DNA of 25,287 nucleotides from JBBSUX01 sp038234045 (GTDB taxonomy: Bacteria > Pseudomonadota > Gammaproteobacteria > Burkholderiales > Burkholderiaceae_C): contig JBBSUX010000012.1 of the NCBI GenBank assembly GCA_038234045.1, positions 1 to 25,287 of the forward strand, in the 5' to 3' direction. Under the pieces are notes generated by a model that saw nothing but the letters and a program-made list of their open reading frames with translations, was not told the origin of the DNA and did no database searches. Below, piece by piece: positions 7,641 through 15,520 of this stretch. Made by a program: the position numbers and the translations under genes. Within the stretch, counting starts at the first letter, position 1. Each line of letters begins with the position of its first letter.

Positions 7641-8174
7641 ATGGCGATCTACACACTGGACGGAATACACCCCCGCCTGCACGAATCCGCCTGGGTTGCG
7701 GACAGCGCCACCGTCATTGGCGATGTGGTGATGGGCGAAGACGCCAGCGTCTGGTTCGGCACGGTGGTGCGGGGCGATACCGCGACCTTGACGATCGGCG
7801 CCGGCTCCAATGTTCAGGATCTGAGCGTTTTGCATGCCGATGTCGGTGTGCCGCTGGTGATCGGTGAGCGGGTCACGGTGGGCCACAAGGTCATGCTGCA
7901 CGGCTGCACCATCGGCGACGAAACCCTCATCGGGATCGGCGCTGTGGTGCTCAACGGCGCGTGCATTGGGCGCAATTGCCTGGTGGGTGCCGGTGCACTG
8001 GTGACCGAAGGCAAAGAGTTTCCGGATGGATCCATGATCATCGGAAGCCCGGCCCGCGTGGTCAAGCAGCTCACGCCCGAACAGATCGAGGGCCTGCGGG
8101 AGAGCGCCCGGCGTTATATCGCGAACGCCAAGCGCTACCGCAAGGGCCTCGCCGGCGTCGAGCAGACTGTTTGA
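7641..8174 (+). CDS. Gamma carbonic anhydrase family protein (YrdA/CaiE-like)
   Basis: A 177-residue left-handed beta-helix protein. Repeating hexapeptides run through most of its length (SATVIGDVVMG, ASVWFGTVVRGD, VTVGHKVML, TLIGIGAVVLNGACIGRNCLVGAGALV) and a C-terminal helix follows. The three zinc-type histidines of the family are present in LSVLHAD and VGHKVMLHG. SPARVVKQLTPEQ is the usual end of the beta-helix. Proteins of this group bind metal and trimerise, but many bacterial YrdA members show weak or no carbonic anhydrase activity, so the reaction is not certain. AAAGGA supports the start. hslO follows 79 bp later on the same strand and may be co-transcribed. Confidence 0.92.
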   Translation: MAIYTLDGIHPRLHESAWVADSATVIGDVVMGEDASVWFGTVVRGDTATLTIGAGSNVQDLSVLHADVGVPLVIGERVTVGHKVMLHGCTIGDETLIGIGAVVLNGACIGRNCLVGAGALVTEGKEFPDGSMIIGSPARVVKQLTPEQIEGLRESARRYIANAKRYRKGLAGVEQTV

Positions 8175-8253
8175 GCGGAGTCATCCCGCGCCCATTTGCT
8201 CAACCAGCGGCTTTGCTGACCTCTGCCTTCCAACTAAACAACTGTTTTTGCCT

Positions 8254-9243
8254 GTGTCCGAGCTTCACAAATTTCTTTTCGATGGCCTTCCGGTGCGCGG
8301 TGCCATCGTGCGCCTGACTGATGCCTGGACAGCCATCCTGCGCCGCCGAGCGTCGAATTCGACCACCGGCGCATTCCCGGACGAGGTCACCTCGCTACTG
8401 GGCGAGATGACTGCGGCGGGGGTACTGATGCAATCAAGCATCAAGTTCCAGGGCGCTTTGATATTGCAGATTTTTGGCGACGGACCGCTCAAGGTGGCAG
8501 TGGCGGAAGTGAAATCCGATCTGCAACTGCGCGCGACCGCTACCGTGATGGGCGAGCTGACACCCGGCATGGCACTTTCGGAGCTGGTCAATCAAAACGG
8601 CTTGGGTCGCTGCGCGATCACCCTCGATCCTCAAAGCAAATTTCCCGGCCAGCAGCCCTACCAGGGACTGGTGCCACTCTCTGGTCCGCGCGGCGAGAAG
8701 ATCGTTCGTCTGAGTGCTGTGCTGGAGCATTACATGCTGCAGAGCGAGCAACTCGACACCACGCTGATCCTCGCAGCAGACTCGAAAGTGGCTGCGGGAT
8801 TACTGGTGCAGCGCATGCCGATGAAGGGCGAGAGCAATCTCGCTGGCAGCATGGTGAGTAGCGCCAATGAGGACGAGATCGGCCGCAACGAGGACTACAA
8901 CCGCATTGCGCATCTGGCAGCGAGCCTGACGCGCGACGAGTTGCTGGGGCTCGATGTGGACACCATCCTGCGGCGCTTGTTCTGGGAGGAAAAACTCCTG
9001 CGCTTCGCACCGCAGGACGGAGCAGGCGGCCCCCGATTTGCCTGCACCTGCAGTCGCGATCGGGTCGGGCGGATGATTCGCGGACTGGGGGAAGACGAAG
9101 CCCAAAGCATCCTCGAAGAGCGCGGCGATATCGAAGTGGCCTGCGAATTCTGCGGTCTGCAGTATCGGTTCGACGCGGTCGATACCGCGCAGTTATTCAC
9201 GGCTGCGGTCGAGCGGGTGCCGGGCAGCGATTCGGTGCAGTAA
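8254..9243 (+). CDS. hslO: Redox-regulated holdase chaperone Hsp33
   Basis: A 329-residue cytoplasmic chaperone activated by oxidation and unfolding, when its C-terminal zinc centre is lost. The zinc cysteines are C264, C266, C297 and C300, in the pattern CxC-x30-CxxC (CTC ... CEFC), within the family's usual spacing. The N-terminal domain contains FDGLPVRGAIVRLTDAW and LLGEMTAAGVLMQSSIKFQGALILQ, typical of Hsp33. No ATG is available at the right place. I prefer GTG at 8254, giving (M)SELHKFLFDG, over TTG at 8248; neither has a clear Shine-Dalgarno. The last 47 bp overlap the 3' end of the minus-strand kinase-like gene. Confidence 0.93.
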   Translation: MSELHKFLFDGLPVRGAIVRLTDAWTAILRRRASNSTTGAFPDEVTSLLGEMTAAGVLMQSSIKFQGALILQIFGDGPLKVAVAEVKSDLQLRATATVMGELTPGMALSELVNQNGLGRCAITLDPQSKFPGQQPYQGLVPLSGPRGEKIVRLSAVLEHYMLQSEQLDTTLILAADSKVAAGLLVQRMPMKGESNLAGSMVSSANEDEIGRNEDYNRIAHLAASLTRDELLGLDVDTILRRLFWEEKLLRFAPQDGAGGPRFACTCSRDRVGRMIRGLGEDEAQSILEERGDIEVACEFCGLQYRFDAVDTAQLFTAAVERVPGSDSVQ

Positions 9244-9973
9244 GCGGGCGCTGGGCGCTTTCGTGAGAGGTTCCGCGCGCGGTCAGCAAGCCCGTGAACA
9301 GACGTCGTTCGCAGGCCGCGTCACCGCAGCGTTCACAGCGCCAGGGTGTTGCAGCAGCGGCAGCGCCGTCCGATTCCAATTTTTCGGTATCAAATAGGCC
9401 TCTTGCGCAGAGTGTGCGGGCACTGTCAGCAATAGGTTTGATAGCGATCAGCGCATTGCTGCATCGATCGGTGCCTTGCCCGTACACCACTTGATAAGGC
9501 AATGCTGCCGATTCCAGCGCCCGACGGATGGCGTCATCCACCGGCACGCGTACATGCGGCCCGTCGCGCTGGATGCCATCTGCCCGCCAGGGCAGATCGA
9601 GGCCGCAGACAAGCGTGAGCGCATAGCGCCGCTGGTGCGCAATAGCCATTGCGTAAAGCGTCGTGTCGCCGAACAGCAGATCGCTGTAGATGGCGGTCAT
9701 CAAGGGTGTGGTGTCGGCGATCACCAGCGCGCGCTCCGCATCGATGGCCAACGTGTCACCGAGCTGACGGGCTTGTGCCTCGGCAATGGCGGCCTGCTCC
9801 TCCCGGCGTGGCGTACGGCCGGCTTCTGCGCACCATGCGCGCAAGACCTCCGGCAACACAGGGACCGGCATGCCCGATTGCGTCTGCAGCGCGTCGGACA
9901 GCGCAAGACCCAGGCTCGTCTTGCCGGTGCTCTCGGCGCCGAGGATCGCGACAGCGATCGGCGTGCCGTTCAC
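9197..9973 (-). CDS. NadR-like AAA ATPase, probable nicotinamide riboside kinase
   Basis: A 258-residue P-loop protein with Walker A GAESTGKT at residues 12-19, LPEVLRAWCAEAGRTP, LVIADTTPLMTAIYSDLLFG and LTLVCGLDLPWRADGIQRD. These are features of the ribosylnicotinamide kinase domain of NadR (AAA_28). There is no adenylyltransferase or helix-turn-helix domain, so this is the stand-alone kinase part. Its start (GTG at 9973) overlaps the pnuC stop by 4 bp, so the pair is coupled. The natural reading is that PnuC imports nicotinamide riboside and this enzyme traps it as NMN for NAD synthesis. After the kinase domain comes CERCGDAACERRLFTGLL, a possible zinc-binding tail, then about 30 Pro/Arg/Ser-rich residues encoded antisense to hslO. 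Kinase assignment is by family and context. Confidence 0.82.
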   Translation of the reverse strand: MNGTPIAVAILGAESTGKTSLGLALSDALQTQSGMPVPVLPEVLRAWCAEAGRTPRREEQAAIAEAQARQLGDTLAIDAERALVIADTTPLMTAIYSDLLFGDTTLYAMAIAHQRRYALTLVCGLDLPWRADGIQRDGPHVRVPVDDAIRRALESAALPYQVVYGQGTDRCSNALIAIKPIADSARTLCARGLFDTEKLESDGAAAAATPWRCERCGDAACERRLFTGLLTARGTSHESAQRPLTAPNRCPAPARPQP

Positions 9974-10626
9974 ACGGCAACCCGTGCTGATGAGGAGGCT
10001 GGCTTAGACGAGGTTCCGACCATACGGCGCTGCCAGGCGCGCCATCCGACCACGCTCAGCGCGGCGAAAAGCGCGTAGAGCACGACGGTCAGCCAGAGCC
10101 CTTTAACGGCATACAAACCGGTGCTGACCACATTCACCAGCAACCACACCGCCCAGTTGGCAAGAAATTTGCGGCCCAGCAGGTACTGCCCGACCAGGCT
10201 TGCCGCTGTTGTAAAGGCATCCCACCAGACAACGGTGCTGTCGGTGTAGCGAGCCAGCACCACACCGATCACCAGCCAGAGAAAAACTCCGGCCCCAACG
10301 CACGCCATGGCGTGGCGCCGCGAGAGCCGCGCTGGATGGAGCGGGCTGCCATCATCCCGATGTCCGAGTAGCCACTGCAGCCAGCCCCATGCCGCCAGCG
10401 TAATGAACGCTGCTTGCAGACAGGCATCCGCATACAAACCGCTGTGCCAGAAAACGACGAGATACAGTGCCGAGCTCGCGATGGCCAGCGGCCAGCCCCA
10501 GATGCGCTCGCGGATGTTCATGGCCACCATCACCAGCGCAAGGACGAAGGCCGTCAGTTCCACCCATGTGGCACTGACCGAGCCGAAGCGAAACGCCTCG
10601 GCATTGAGTAGATCCAGAAGGTTCAC
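9970..10626 (-). CDS. pnuC: Nicotinamide riboside transporter PnuC
   Basis: A 218-residue inner-membrane protein with about seven hydrophobic segments. PnuC hallmarks are GSVSATWVELTAFVLALVMVAM, ERIWGWPLAIASSALYLVVFW, SGLYADACLQAAFI, GWLQW, the VVWWDAFTTAASLVGQYLLGRK loop and NWAVWLLVNVVSTGLYAVKGLWLT. The family imports nicotinamide riboside by facilitated diffusion driven by intracellular phosphorylation, and the kinase-like gene directly downstream fits that. The start is GTG at 10626, preceded by GAGGTG. No NAD- or thiamine-type riboswitch was recognised in the 87 bp separating it from ftsB. Members of the family that carry thiamine or deoxynucleosides exist, but the coupled kinase favours nicotinamide riboside. 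Confidence 0.92.
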   Translation of the reverse strand: MNLLDLLNAEAFRFGSVSATWVELTAFVLALVMVAMNIRERIWGWPLAIASSALYLVVFWHSGLYADACLQAAFITLAAWGWLQWLLGHRDDGSPLHPARLSRRHAMACVGAGVFLWLVIGVVLARYTDSTVVWWDAFTTAASLVGQYLLGRKFLANWAVWLLVNVVSTGLYAVKGLWLTVVLYALFAALSVVGWRAWQRRMVGTSSKPASSSARVAV

Positions 10627-10713
10627 GCGATGTGCACCTCAGCCGGCCGCCTCGTCATTCACTGCGCCCTCGATGAGCCACAAGCAGGGCGGGGCAGCTT
10701 GAAAAGCAGCCAT

Positions 10714-10989
10714 TCAGCGCGTGATCTGCACGAAGATTTCGTTGGGGCGCACCATGCCGAGCTCGCCACGCGCCTTTTCCTCGACCATGTCCAGACCATC
10801 GCTCAGGTCAGCCACTTCGGAAGCCAGGCGTTCGTTCAATTGGGCGGACCGAACGTTGGCTGCCTTTTGGGCTGCAATCTGGCGCTGAAGCAGTTTCACC
10901 GCCGGCACGCTGCCACGGCCGAGCCAGAGCTGCGCGTGCAGTGCCGCAAGCAGCGCGATGAGCACGATGGCAACGATGCGCTGGACCAT
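10714..10989 (-). CDS. ftsB: Cell division protein FtsB
   Basis: A 91-residue bitopic inner-membrane divisome protein. A single N-terminal membrane helix (about residues 4-22, IVAIVLIALLAALHAQLWLG) is followed by a periplasmic coiled coil (about 30-65, LQRQIAAQKAANVRSAQLNERL) and a short C-terminal region with EEKARGELGMVRPNEIFVQI, the typical FtsB ending. FtsB binds FtsL and FtsQ and helps activate FtsWI. It is the last gene of the pyrG-kdsA-DUF1330-eno-ftsB block and lies 84 bp downstream of eno, the same eno-ftsB neighbourhood seen across beta- and gammaproteobacteria. Confidence 0.93.
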   Translation of the reverse strand: MVQRIVAIVLIALLAALHAQLWLGRGSVPAVKLLQRQIAAQKAANVRSAQLNERLASEVADLSDGLDMVEEKARGELGMVRPNEIFVQITR

Positions 10990-11073
10990 GGGCTGCCTGC
11001 TGGGTTTGTGAGTGGGGTGATGGTGCCCGCTGCCGCACTTCGGCCGCGATCACGGGTGAGGGCTGCGCGCTGC

Positions 11074-12357
11074 TTACTTCAGGTTGTAGAACGCCTGGCG
11101 GCCGGGATAGTGGGCGATGTCACCCAGGTCTTCCTCGATACGCAGCAACTGGTTGTACTTGGCCATGCGATCGCTGCGGCTGAGCGAGCCGGTTTTGATC
11201 TGCCCAGCGTTCAGGCCCACCGCGATGTCGGCGATGGTGGAGTCTTCCGTTTCGCCGGAGCGATGGCTGATGACGGCCGTGTAGCCAGCGCGCTTGGCCA
11301 TCTCGATGGCGGCAAAGGTCTCGGTCAGCGTGCCGATCTGGTTGATCTTGATCAGGATCGAATTGGCGATGCCCTTGTCGATACCTTCCTGGAAGATCTT
11401 GGTGTTGGTGACGAACAGGTCGTCGCCCACCAGCTGCACGCGGTTGCCGAGTCGCTCGGTGAGATGCTTCCAGCCGTCCCAGTCGTTTTCGGCCATGGCA
11501 TCTTCGATGCTGACGATCGGGTATTTGTCGACCCAGGTGGCCAAAAGATTCGTCCATTCGTCGGCCGAGAGCGTCAGGCCTTCTGCGCCCAGGTGATAGC
11601 TGCCGTCCTTGAAGAATTCGTTGGCAGCGCAGTCGAGCCCCAGCACGATCTGCTCGCCCGCTACGTAACCCGCCTTGTCGATGGCTTCGAGGATCAGCTG
11701 GATCGCCGCCTCATGGTTGGCAACGCTGGGCGCGAAACCACCCTCATCGCCCACTGCGGTGCTCATGCCGCGGTCGTTGATGATCGACTTCAGCGCATGG
11801 AACACCTCTGCGCCATAACGCACGGCTTCGCGAAAGCTCGGTGCTCCCACCGGGATGATCATGAACTCCTGGATATCGAGCGAATTGTTGGCATGCGCAC
11901 CGCCGTTGATGACATTCATCATCGGCACCGGCAACTGCATGCCGGCCATGCCGCCGAAATAGCGATACAGCGGTAGGCCCGATTCCTCGGCCGCTGCGCG
12001 TGCCACCGCCATCGAAACCGCCAATATGGCGTTCGCGCCGAGCCGGCTCTTGTTGTCGGTGCCGTCGAGGTCGATCAGGGTCTTGTCGAGAAAAGCCTGC
12101 TCTGAGGCATCTAGCCCCAGCACCGCTTCGGAAATCTCGGTGTTGACATGCTCCACGGCTTTCAATACGCCCTTGCCGCCATAGCGGGATTTGTCGCCGT
12201 CGCGCAGCTCTATCGCCTCACGCGAACCGGTGGATGCGCCCGAAGGCACGGCCGCGCGGCCCATCACGCCCGATTCGAGCAATACGTCGCATTCGATGGT
12301 GGGGTTGCCTCGGCTGTCCAGAATTTCGCGGGCGACGATGTCAACGATGGCGCTCAT
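11074..12357 (-). CDS. eno: Enolase (phosphopyruvate hydratase)
   Basis: A 427-residue cytoplasmic glycolytic enzyme converting 2-phosphoglycerate to phosphoenolpyruvate, and in many bacteria a component of the RNA degradosome. Length is normal. Characteristic segments: EILDSRGNPTIECDV, PSGASTGSREAIELRD, NGGAHANNSLDIQEFMI, GDEGGFAPS, SIEDAM (metal-binding region), LVGDDLFVTN, KINQIGTLTE, the signature VISHRSGETEDSTIADIAVG and IKTGSLSRSDR. The ATG at 12357 is preceded by a strong AAGGAAA in an A-rich stretch, consistent with high expression. It stands 120 bp below the DUF1330 gene, a gap that holds repeat copy B and could contain a separate promoter. Confidence 0.98.
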   Translation of the reverse strand: MSAIVDIVAREILDSRGNPTIECDVLLESGVMGRAAVPSGASTGSREAIELRDGDKSRYGGKGVLKAVEHVNTEISEAVLGLDASEQAFLDKTLIDLDGTDNKSRLGANAILAVSMAVARAAAEESGLPLYRYFGGMAGMQLPVPMMNVINGGAHANNSLDIQEFMIIPVGAPSFREAVRYGAEVFHALKSIINDRGMSTAVGDEGGFAPSVANHEAAIQLILEAIDKAGYVAGEQIVLGLDCAANEFFKDGSYHLGAEGLTLSADEWTNLLATWVDKYPIVSIEDAMAENDWDGWKHLTERLGNRVQLVGDDLFVTNTKIFQEGIDKGIANSILIKINQIGTLTETFAAIEMAKRAGYTAVISHRSGETEDSTIADIAVGLNAGQIKTGSLSRSDRMAKYNQLLRIEEDLGDIAHYPGRQAFYNLK

Positions 12358-12423
12358 GGGTTTCCTTTTTTTTCAAAAGCTTCAGCGCGCTGGTGGGCTG
12401 AACGAAATATACAAACAAAATCG

Positions 12424-12457
12424 AGCCCTTGCCAAGCAGCTGCAAGCGCTACCAGCT
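12424..12457 (-). repeat. Palindromic AGCGCTT repeat, diverged copy B
   Basis: AGCCCTTGC (12424-12432) and GCAAGCGCT (12442-12450) pair with one mismatch, followed by ACCAGCT. On the minus strand it reads AGCTGGTAGCGCTTG, close to the AGCTCTAGCGCTTA core of copy C. It lies between the DUF1330 gene and eno. Membership in the same family as copies A and C is by eye and less certain. Confidence 0.45.
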
Positions 12458-12477
12458 AGGTAAAAAGTAGCGAAAGT

Positions 12478-12768
12478 TTATACGCCTTCGACGCACACCA
12501 TCCGCATGATCGCGGCACCGGCCCGCGCGTCGCGTGCCTTTCGGTATTCGGGCGTTTCATAGAAAGCTTGGGCTGCCTCGAAGCTTGGGAATTTGAGCAG
12601 CACCGCGCGACCCGGGTTCCAGTCGCCTTCCAGCACTTCGACCTTGCCACCTCGGATGCACACCTCAGCGCCATGCGCCTGCATGGCCAGCGTGCTCCAC
12701 TTCTTGTATTCCTCGTACTGGGTCGGGTTGGTCACTTCGACCGATGCAAAGATGTAGCCGCTTGCCAT
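12478..12768 (-). CDS. DUF1330 domain protein
   Basis: A 96-residue cytoplasmic protein of the DUF1330 family, a small dimeric alpha-beta barrel. Recognisable parts are SGYIFASVEVTNPTQYEEYKKW, VLEGDWNPGRAVLLKFPSFEAAQAFYETPEYRKARDAR and a short final strand. The family has no established reaction. The ATG at 12768 follows GAGGAAAG by 11 nt, and this Shine-Dalgarno overlaps the kdsA stop codon, so the gene is part of the pyrG-kdsA operon. The frame stays open upstream into kdsA but that part is only a shadow of kdsA. Why it sits between kdsA and eno is not known. Confidence 0.9.
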   Translation of the reverse strand: MASGYIFASVEVTNPTQYEEYKKWSTLAMQAHGAEVCIRGGKVEVLEGDWNPGRAVLLKFPSFEAAQAFYETPEYRKARDARAGAAIMRMVCVEGV

Positions 12769-12785
12769 GGTGTTTTTGTCTTTCC

Positions 12786-13643
12786 TCAGGCTTCGAAGTC
12801 GTTCTCGAGATAGGCGTTTTTCTTGGTCACGGTGTCGAGCGCCAGCAAGGTTTCGAGCAGCGCGCGCATGTGTTTCAGCGGCACCGCGTTGGGACCGTCC
12901 GACATTGCTTTGCTCGGATCCGGATGGGTTTCCATGAAGAGACCGGCGATGCCGACAGCGGTGGCGGCACGCGCCAGCACCGGCACCATTTCGCGCTGGC
13001 CGCCAGAACTGGTGCCCTGGCCTCCGGGTAGCTGCACCGAATGGGTGGCGTCGAACACCACTGGCGCACCAGTCTCCCGCATGATCGCCAGGCTGCGCAT
13101 GTCGGAAACCAGATTGTTGTAGCCAAAGCTTGCGCCGCGTTCGCACGCCATGAAGTTGTCTTCCAGCAAGCCTGCCTCGCGCGCTGCGACGCGGGCCTTG
13201 TCGATGACGTTCTTCATCTCGTGCGGGCTCAGAAACTGCCCCTTCTTGATGTTCACCGGCTTGCCCGATTGCGCCGCGGCATGAATGAAATCAGTCTGCC
13301 GGCACAGGAAAGCTGGCGTCTGCAGCACATCGACGACGCGCGCTGCTTCGGTGATGTCCTGCTCGGTGTGCACGTCGGTCAATACCGGAACGCCGAGTTG
13401 GCGTTTGATATCGCCGAGGATCTCCAGGCCCTTGTCACGGCCCGGACCGCGAAAGCTGGTGCCGGACGAGCGGTTCGCCTTGTCGAAGCTGCTCTTGAAG
13501 ATGAAAGGAATGCCGAGCTCGGCGGTGAGCTCGCGCAGCGTCCCGGCGGTATCCATCTGCAGCTGCGCAGATTCGATGACGCAGGGTCCGGCGATCAGAA
13601 AGAACGGCTGGCGCGCACCTACTTCAAATCCGCACAACTTCAT
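12786..13643 (-). CDS. kdsA: 3-deoxy-8-phosphooctulonate synthase (KDO-8-P synthase)
   Basis: A 285-residue cytoplasmic enzyme that condenses phosphoenolpyruvate and arabinose-5-phosphate to KDO-8-phosphate for lipopolysaccharide inner core. Motifs: LIAGPCVIES, FKSSFDKANRSS, PAFLCRQTDFI, VNIKKGQFLSP, FGYNNLVSDMRSL, FDATHSVQLPGG and FMETHPDPSKAMSDGPNAVPL. Cys21 in GPCVIES is the metal-ligand position of the metal-dependent class (as in Aquifex); the E. coli class has Asn there. The ATG at 13643 overlaps the pyrG stop as ATGA. Upstream pyrG supplies CTP, which is later used to activate KDO, and downstream eno makes phosphoenolpyruvate, its substrate. Confidence 0.96.
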   Translation of the reverse strand: MKLCGFEVGARQPFFLIAGPCVIESAQLQMDTAGTLRELTAELGIPFIFKSSFDKANRSSGTSFRGPGRDKGLEILGDIKRQLGVPVLTDVHTEQDITEAARVVDVLQTPAFLCRQTDFIHAAAQSGKPVNIKKGQFLSPHEMKNVIDKARVAAREAGLLEDNFMACERGASFGYNNLVSDMRSLAIMRETGAPVVFDATHSVQLPGGQGTSSGGQREMVPVLARAATAVGIAGLFMETHPDPSKAMSDGPNAVPLKHMRALLETLLALDTVTKKNAYLENDFEA

Positions 13644-15331
13644 GCGCTCACCTCTGCAGCCGTGGTGGCTGCGAGTGCTGCCTGCGCGGTCAAGGTCTGG
13701 CGCGTCAGCGCAGCACTGACGAAAGCGTTGAAAAGCGGGTGCCCGTTCCACGGCGTGGATTTGAATTCAGGATGGAACTGCACGCCGATGTACCAGGGAT
13801 GCACGGCCCGCGGCAGCTCGACGATTTCGGTGAGATGCTCGCGCTGGGTTCGAGCGGAAATCACCAAGCCGGCAGCGCGCAGCGCATCAAGGTAATTGAC
13901 GTTGGCCTCGTAGCGATGACGATGCCGCTCGGTGACCACGTCTCCGTAGATGTCATGCGCCAAGGTGCCGGGCTCGACGTCGGAACTCTGTGCGCCGAGG
14001 CGCATGGTGCCGCCCAGGTCCGAGCTGGCTGTGCGCGTCTTGACGGTGCCGTCGGCATCTTTCCATTCGGTGATCAGCGCGATCACGGGGTAGGGCGTGG
14101 CCGGATCGAACTCGGTGCTGTTGGCGCTGTTCAGGCCGGCCATGTGCCGCGCGTATTCGATCGTGGCCACCTGCATGCCGAGGCAGATGCCGAGGTAGGG
14201 GATGGCGTTCTCGCGTGCGAAGCGGGCCGCGCAGATCTTGCCTTCGACCCCGCGTTGACCAAAGCCGCCAGGGACCAGCACCGCGTCGAAACCGGCGAGT
14301 TGCTCGACGTTGTCGCGATTGATGTCTTCGGAATCGAGGTATTCGATCTTCACGCGCGCATGGTTCTTCATGCCGGCGTGACGCAGCGCTTCGTTCAGCG
14401 ACTTGTAGCTGTCTGACAGGTCAACGTATTTGCCGACCATGGCGATGCGCACCTCGTGCGCTGGATTTTCGGTTTCGTGCACCAGCGCGTCCCAGCGCTT
14501 CAGGCTCGTTGGCGGGGTATTGAGCCGGAGCTTGTCGCAGATGAGGCCGTCGAGTCCCTGCTCGTGCAGCATGCGAGGCACCTTGTAGATGGTGTCCACG
14601 TCCCACATGCTGATCACGCCCCATTCAGGCACGTTGGTGAAGAGGGAGATCTTGGCGCGTTCCTCGTCAGGAATTGCCCGGTCCGCGCGGCAGAGGAGTG
14701 CGTCTGGCTGAATACCAATCTCTCGCATCTTCTGGACCGTGTGCTGCGTCGGCTTGGTCTTGAGCTCGCCGGCTGCTGCGATGAACGGTACATAGGTCAG
14801 GTGCACGAACGCCGTGTTGTTGGGACCCAGCTTGAGACTGAGTTGGCGCACGGCTTCAAGGAAGGGCAAAGACTCGATGTCGCCCACGGTGCCGCCGATC
14901 TCGACGATGGCCACATCGACCGCGTCAGGCGTTCCGAATCCCGCTCCGCGCTTGATGTAATCCTGAATCTCGTTGGTGACATGCGGGATAACCTGCACCG
15001 TCTTGCCGAGGTAATCGCCGCGGCGTTCCTTCTCCAGCACCGACTGATAAATTTTGCCGGTGGTGAAGTTGTTGGTGCGCTTCATGCGCGTCTCAATAAA
15101 GCGCTCGTAGTGACCGAGGTCAAGGTCGGTTTCCGCGCCGTCGTCGGTAACGAACACTTCGCCGTGCTGAAACGGCGACATGGTGCCCGGATCCACGTTG
15201 ATATACGGATCGAGCTTGATGAGGGTGACCTTGAGGCCGCGCGATTCGAGGATCGCGGCAAGGGAGGCAGAGGCGATTCCCTTGCCCAGGGAAGACACCA
15301 CACCGCCGGTGACGAAGACGAATTTGGTCAT
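13640..15331 (-). CDS. pyrG: CTP synthase
   Basis: A 563-residue cytoplasmic enzyme that aminates UTP to CTP with glutamine and ATP. The N-terminal synthetase domain starts with KFVFVTGGVVSSLGKGI and continues with KLDPYINVDPGTMSPFQHGE and VTDDGAETDLDLGHYERF. The C-terminal class-I glutaminase domain has PGGFGQRG, nucleophile C383 in GICLGMQ, and H520/E522 in HPEF. The tail ends with an Ala/Thr-rich stretch (LTAQAALAATTAAEVSA) typical of length variation in this family. It is the first gene of the minus-strand block, with a TATAAT hexamer about 44 bp upstream, and its stop overlaps the kdsA start. Confidence 0.98.
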   Translation of the reverse strand: MTKFVFVTGGVVSSLGKGIASASLAAILESRGLKVTLIKLDPYINVDPGTMSPFQHGEVFVTDDGAETDLDLGHYERFIETRMKRTNNFTTGKIYQSVLEKERRGDYLGKTVQVIPHVTNEIQDYIKRGAGFGTPDAVDVAIVEIGGTVGDIESLPFLEAVRQLSLKLGPNNTAFVHLTYVPFIAAAGELKTKPTQHTVQKMREIGIQPDALLCRADRAIPDEERAKISLFTNVPEWGVISMWDVDTIYKVPRMLHEQGLDGLICDKLRLNTPPTSLKRWDALVHETENPAHEVRIAMVGKYVDLSDSYKSLNEALRHAGMKNHARVKIEYLDSEDINRDNVEQLAGFDAVLVPGGFGQRGVEGKICAARFARENAIPYLGICLGMQVATIEYARHMAGLNSANSTEFDPATPYPVIALITEWKDADGTVKTRTASSDLGGTMRLGAQSSDVEPGTLAHDIYGDVVTERHRHRYEANVNYLDALRAAGLVISARTQREHLTEIVELPRAVHPWYIGVQFHPEFKSTPWNGHPLFNAFVSAALTRQTLTAQAALAATTAAEVSA

Positions 15332-15374
15332 GTCGTATCGGGAGCCGGGCTGTTCCGGTAGGTGGTAAAGCCAG

Positions 15375-15380
15375 ATTATA
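15375..15380 (-). promoter_or_regulatory. Candidate -10 element (TATAAT) for the pyrG operon
   Basis: The minus strand reads a perfect TATAAT here, 43 nt before the pyrG ATG at 15331, in the 189-bp gap between divergent pyrG and coaBC. I could not find a good TTGACA-like hexamer at 16-18 bp, so the promoter call rests on the -10 and its position. Confidence 0.45.
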
Positions 15381-15520
15381 GGAGCCGGTTCACGGCAGAT
15401 TTTCCCGCCTCGGCCCGGATCGGCGCTGGACGGGCGGTACTCTGTCTCAAGGGAATACGTCTGCTACATTCATTGCCCGCCAAGCTCGAGCTGCGCCGTC
15501 GCAGCGCAGACCCGCACCGA

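Noticed and set aside
10627..10713. Possible riboswitch upstream of pnuC
   Set aside because: The gap is only 87 bp and shows no pattern of known NAD, preQ1 or thiamine riboswitches that I can recognise.
10630..11976. Long plus-strand open frame (448 codons) opposite ftsB and eno
   Set aside because: It is antisense to two unmistakable genes, has no recognisable domain, and its length follows from GC-rich codon bias.
14456..15361. Plus-strand open frame of 301 codons opposite pyrG
   Set aside because: Antisense to a complete CTP synthase, with no start signal or domain of its own.
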